This document shows positions 60,301 through 64,000 of a stretch of DNA of 64,000 bases, one piece after another; within the stretch, counting starts at the first letter, position 1; every line of letters begins with the position of its first letter. The notes under the pieces are model-generated. The model had not been told where the DNA came from, did no database searches, and saw only the letters and a list, made by a program, of their open reading frames with translations. This DNA is from Hybos culiciformis (Eukaryota > Arthropoda > Insecta > Diptera > Hybotidae), in contig OZ023275.1 of NCBI GenBank assembly GCA_964007475.1, positions 31,377,619 to 31,441,618 on the forward strand, in the 5' to 3' direction. Made by a program: the position numbers and the translations under genes.

Positions 60301-62343
60301 CTTAAATATTTGTAATATACAAAATATTCATATACATATATATATAACATTAATGTAATACGGAAAATTCAATTACATGATAACAAAAAAAAAAAAAAAA
60401 AATCCTTAAAAAAGTTTTTTTTTTCTTTTTGTATATTAAACATATGTTCAAACATTAATGTACATTAAAATATATATTACATATACTTTTATACTTAAAG
60501 TATTTATTAAATCTGTATACAATATTCAATGCAGAAAATCAATGTAATGAAAATTAATATTGAAACCTTTAAAATCTAGTTAGGAAGTTATATTGTTAAA
60601 GGTTTTTAAAAAGATTTTAGATGATTTTTATTTTAACTCAATAATTTTCTAATTAATCCAACTTGAATCCTGAATAATTATTTATTATAATAAGGCCTAA
60701 CATTTAGTCTTTTTTAACTCATACCATGCTACTATATTGTCTAAAAAATACTTGTATAAGCATAATATTGTACTCTGAATCAAAATACTAAAATCCAACT
60801 GTCACATAATATGATATTAGAGACTTTTAATATATATAATTTATAATAAAATGTCAAAATGATCCTTAATATTTATTTGAAACATTTTTTGATCACATTA
60901 CACGCAAATAATTTTTTTTTTTTCTGCTAACAAATCAAAAATTTTTTAGCTTTTATGGATAATGGATTCAATAAAAAAAAATATATATATTTTTTTTTAT
61001 ATCATTACCAAATGAATATCCTGGAATATTACAATTCAGAAAATATTTTTATTCATCAAAAAAAGAAAAAAAAAAAATAAAAAAATCATATAAGAAAAGA
61101 GTAAAAAAAAAAAACAAAATTATAATAGTCCCTCTCTCTACATAATGTAATTTTTCTATTCGATGTAATAAACATTATGTTTCATGTTAACCAACATATT
61201 GTTATTATAAAAAGGTATTATTTATTTTGTATTTTTTTTTTTTTTTTACATTTTTTTTTTTCTGCTTGGGAATACAACAGAGTACAGATTCATCTTGAAT
61301 TTATGATTTCAATTCATATGTTGAATACTATAAATTCTCTAAACAGTTCACTTATTATCAAGATCTAATCAAAAATATTTTATATTAAAATATATATGAA
61401 TGATTTTCTCTTTTTTACTTTTCCAATATCTAAATAAATAGAAAAGTATTGTGTTATATGAAAAACAGTTTTTTTTTTTATTATGCATTAGTATTATAGT
61501 TTACCAATTCGAAATTATGTGTACCATTCGTATAATTACGAGGCAATTTTTGTTGGCTCACTGAATTAATATTTTCGACTTTATAGTAAAATTTGATGAT
61601 GTCTTTGATATTAAGATCAAATATTACAATTATGAAAATAATATTATATAATGCACAAAACTAAAGAGTTAGAACTTATAGTACTATGATTATGCTTATT
61701 AGGAAATCGAACTATTATATATAATTATTATACGTATATACTTACATAAATTAAAGTATGAAATTTATTCGAATTTTTTATATACTTTATTTTTATTGTA
61801 ATAATAAATGTAATATGGAAAAGGATATCAGAATAATAATAAAATTCAGGAAGGAAAACCTCCTATAGAGCTAAAAATCTTTCAGAAAATATAAAATATA
61901 AATATATATATGTAAATAAATATATATTTATGTAAAGAGTAAAATGTACCTAACCTAAAAATTTATATGTATTTTCAATAATAATAATAATAATAATAAT
62001 AATAATTTATAGAGCTTTATTTTTTTTGATGAATCATCATTTGTATAAAATGTATGTTCAAAGTCAATTTTACCGTTAGAAAATATTATTTATTATTTTT
62101 GGTTAACTCTCTATGTAATTTTATCTTTTTTTTTTTTAGAGATACACATATATAAAGCATAGCAGCATCAGCAGCATAGGAATCATAAATACAATAGAAA
62201 ATTTTCAACTAATGATGCTTCCATATAAAACGTTTTAGAAATTTATAATAATCCATTATACGAATAAAGTTCAAAATTTTCATTTTTGAATTATTTAAAT
62301 TTAAAATTATTAATATTAAAAAAAAAATAAGTATATTTTTAAG
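57331..62343. other. AT-rich non-coding stretch
   Basis: A GC-richer patch at about 59060-59180 is open on both strands for 25-36 codons, but I see no domain or convincing splice pair. An ATA microsatellite is at 61977-62005. No other feature. Confidence 0.5.
61977..62005. repeat. (AAT)n microsatellite
   Basis: About nine consecutive AAT units. Confidence 0.95.
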
Positions 62344-62459
62344 ACTACAACTATACCCATCATGCCTTTTCGTTGTACATTATGAAACGGCTTAATGAAA
62401 CCACTACTGTGTTGGTAAATCAAGATGTTAATGAAGTGAAAATAAAAATTGATGGATAA
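62344..62459 (+). CDS. Candidate 3'-terminal exon, gene unknown
   Basis: After TATATTTTTAAG there are two leftover bases and 37 open codons to a TAA at 62457-62459. The stretch LNETTTVLVNQDVNEVKIKI has balanced codons (ACC ACT ACT GTG TTG GTA) unlike its neighbours. An internal ATG at 62382 would give a 25-residue peptide instead. I do not recognise it, and the acceptor is only fair. Confidence 0.25.
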
Positions 62460-64000
62460 AATTTTAAATTTATGAACATTTTGTTTTTATATCTTACTTT
62501 TTTATTGTTTAATTTTGTATTTTTTTTTTTTTTATAAAGCATAACATTTATTACATTAAATTTAGATTTGAAATGTTATGTCATATTCTATGTAACAAGG
62601 GAGGGAGGGAGTTAAAAAAAAAATTTGTTAGATATCTTTTTGATTTTGAAAAATATACAAAATCTAAAAAAAAAAATTTGAAATATTATGTTCTAGGTAG
62701 GGTAGGTACATTTATATGAACAGTTTTATAAAAAAAAAAATGAATTTATGTCAATAGCACTCTTTACAAAAATGAAATATGCAAATCTTTCAATTTTTTT
62801 TTTGTTTTTAAAAAATTTGCTTTCGAAAATGGATTTTAATACAATTTTCATAAAATAGTAGATTTTTTTTTTTTCATAATCGAAGAAAAAAATAAATTAT
62901 ATTTGTGTATTTTTATTTATAGATTTGAATTTTTCTTTTTTCTTTATACTACAAACGATTTATAAATTGGAAAAGTTATTAGAGCCTTATATATGTTTAT
63001 GTAATAAACGCAATTCGAAAATCGAAGCCGTTAATGAAATAAAATAATAATTTTAAATATATTACTATTTCATTCAGTATACATATAGAAATCATTTACC
63101 TACAGCTTTGAAGTTTGAATTAAGCTAAAAATGATTGATCTGATATAGCTATGAAAGATTATTTTCTAAATTAGAATTCGTGATACTTAAATAAAAACAT
63201 ATATAAGTTATTTATGGAAATATAAGAATGACATTTTTTTTATTCTTATTGTAGAAACACTCACTATTTATTAAAAACGAAAATTCTCATTAATTATCAA
63301 AATAATATGACAATATAAAAAGATTCAAAATGTTTTCGAGAAGCAAGCAATCGCAGGAAAGCTATAAATTTCAATGTTCTTAAGACTGCAATAATTATCC
63401 ATGAACCACGCAATTCTTGTTATCATTTTTATTTTCAAGTGACAATTATTACATCTTAAAATTTTTGATTCTCACCCCATAAATTAATTATGCGTAAAAA
63501 ATGTTAATGCAATTAAAAAATTATACATTAATTTATTTTAAATTCTTTTAATATAAAACAACATAAATATATAATATTTTATAATCAGCATAAAAAAAAA
63601 AGAAAGAAATAAAACTAAAATTTTCATCATTATTTACTCAAGTGCGCTGTTAATTTTCAAAGACGAATTTTCTTGCTCATTTTCTTAACTTTGTTATTTT
63701 TTCATTAACAGAATTAAGAACCTTTTTGATTATTTTTTAAATGCTTTATATATATATATACTTATTTTCGTCTCTGATTCACAATATACCCTGAGCAGCA
63801 GCATAAAAATTAAAAATTTTATAAATTGCACACTAATTTTTATTTAATGATGGTAGACATTAAAAAAAAAATGACAAAATATAAATTTATTGCAGTTAAA
63901 AATGAATGCTAATTAAAAAGGAAAAACTTTTGAAAAACTTTTGAAAATTTTTTCTTATAAATATAATATTTGTATGCATTCTTTTCAAAAAATTTAAATA
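62460..64000. other. AT-rich non-coding stretch
   Basis: No feature supported. A minus-strand acceptor-like TAATTATTGCAG at about 63387 is followed by 28 open codons (LRTLKFIAFLRLLASRK...), but I see no donor. Confidence 0.5.

Noticed and set aside
63300..63387. Minus-strand open segment LRTLKFIAFLRLLASRK after an acceptor
   Set aside because: It resembles a charged helix, but there is no donor site and the frame soon ends.

Overview
The window is very AT-rich eukaryotic DNA, full of long A and T homopolymers, and it carries one 200-base assembly gap at 14062-14261. Everything classifiable points to an insect, with Diptera a reasonable guess but no proof. The evidence is GT-AG introns of 56 and 70 bases, a MADF-domain gene paired with a PIF/Harbinger transposase, a small four-pass membrane protein of an insect type, hAT-type MITEs with 8-bp target duplications, a Helitron-like repeat and a LINE reverse transcriptase remnant. 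There are no bacterial operons, phage genes or CRISPR arrays.

Most of the window looks intergenic or intronic. The only convincing complete host gene is an intronless 135-codon ORF at 41298-41705 (minus strand) for a four-helix membrane protein. A Harbinger transposon starts 143 bp upstream of it at 41848. It carries a three-exon MADF gene (plus strand, 42249-43170) and, converging on it, the C-terminal part of the transposase (minus strand, 43591-43923). Both reading frames are broken at long A runs. Several short exon-like segments with good splice sites suggest that parts of host genes lie here. The best are a terminal exon on the plus strand at 1236-1284 and one on the minus strand at 5091-5188. 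Weaker candidates are at 2441-2532, 11419-11453, 31781-31854 and 62344-62459.

The mobile DNA by region is as follows. At 7.8-9.0 kb an unusual repeat has CACGG ends and contains a SINE-like insert with a tRNA A-box head, a 5S-rRNA-like body and a long A tail. At 12.5-13.5 kb lies a Helitron-like element with three internal repeats. At 14.36-14.62 kb lies a MITE with perfect 27-bp inverted ends. At 16.9-18.7 kb four elements are nested inside one another, followed at 18.87-19.27 kb by a hAT MITE whose ends resemble SPIN elements. At 21.6-22.9 kb there is a cluster of fold-back hairpins, one of which has a relative at 56.7 kb. At 27.35-28.55 kb a LINE reverse transcriptase remnant is split by a 538-bp Harbinger-type MITE. 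Further MITEs or fold-backs lie at 36.1, 40.3 and 51.8 kb.

The most interesting signals are the hairpin family whose arms differ between copies yet stay self-complementary within each copy, the nested transposon series with readable target duplications, the composite tRNA/5S SINE, and the degenerate Harbinger element with its MADF partner gene. All calls were made by eye from sequence; no database search was possible.
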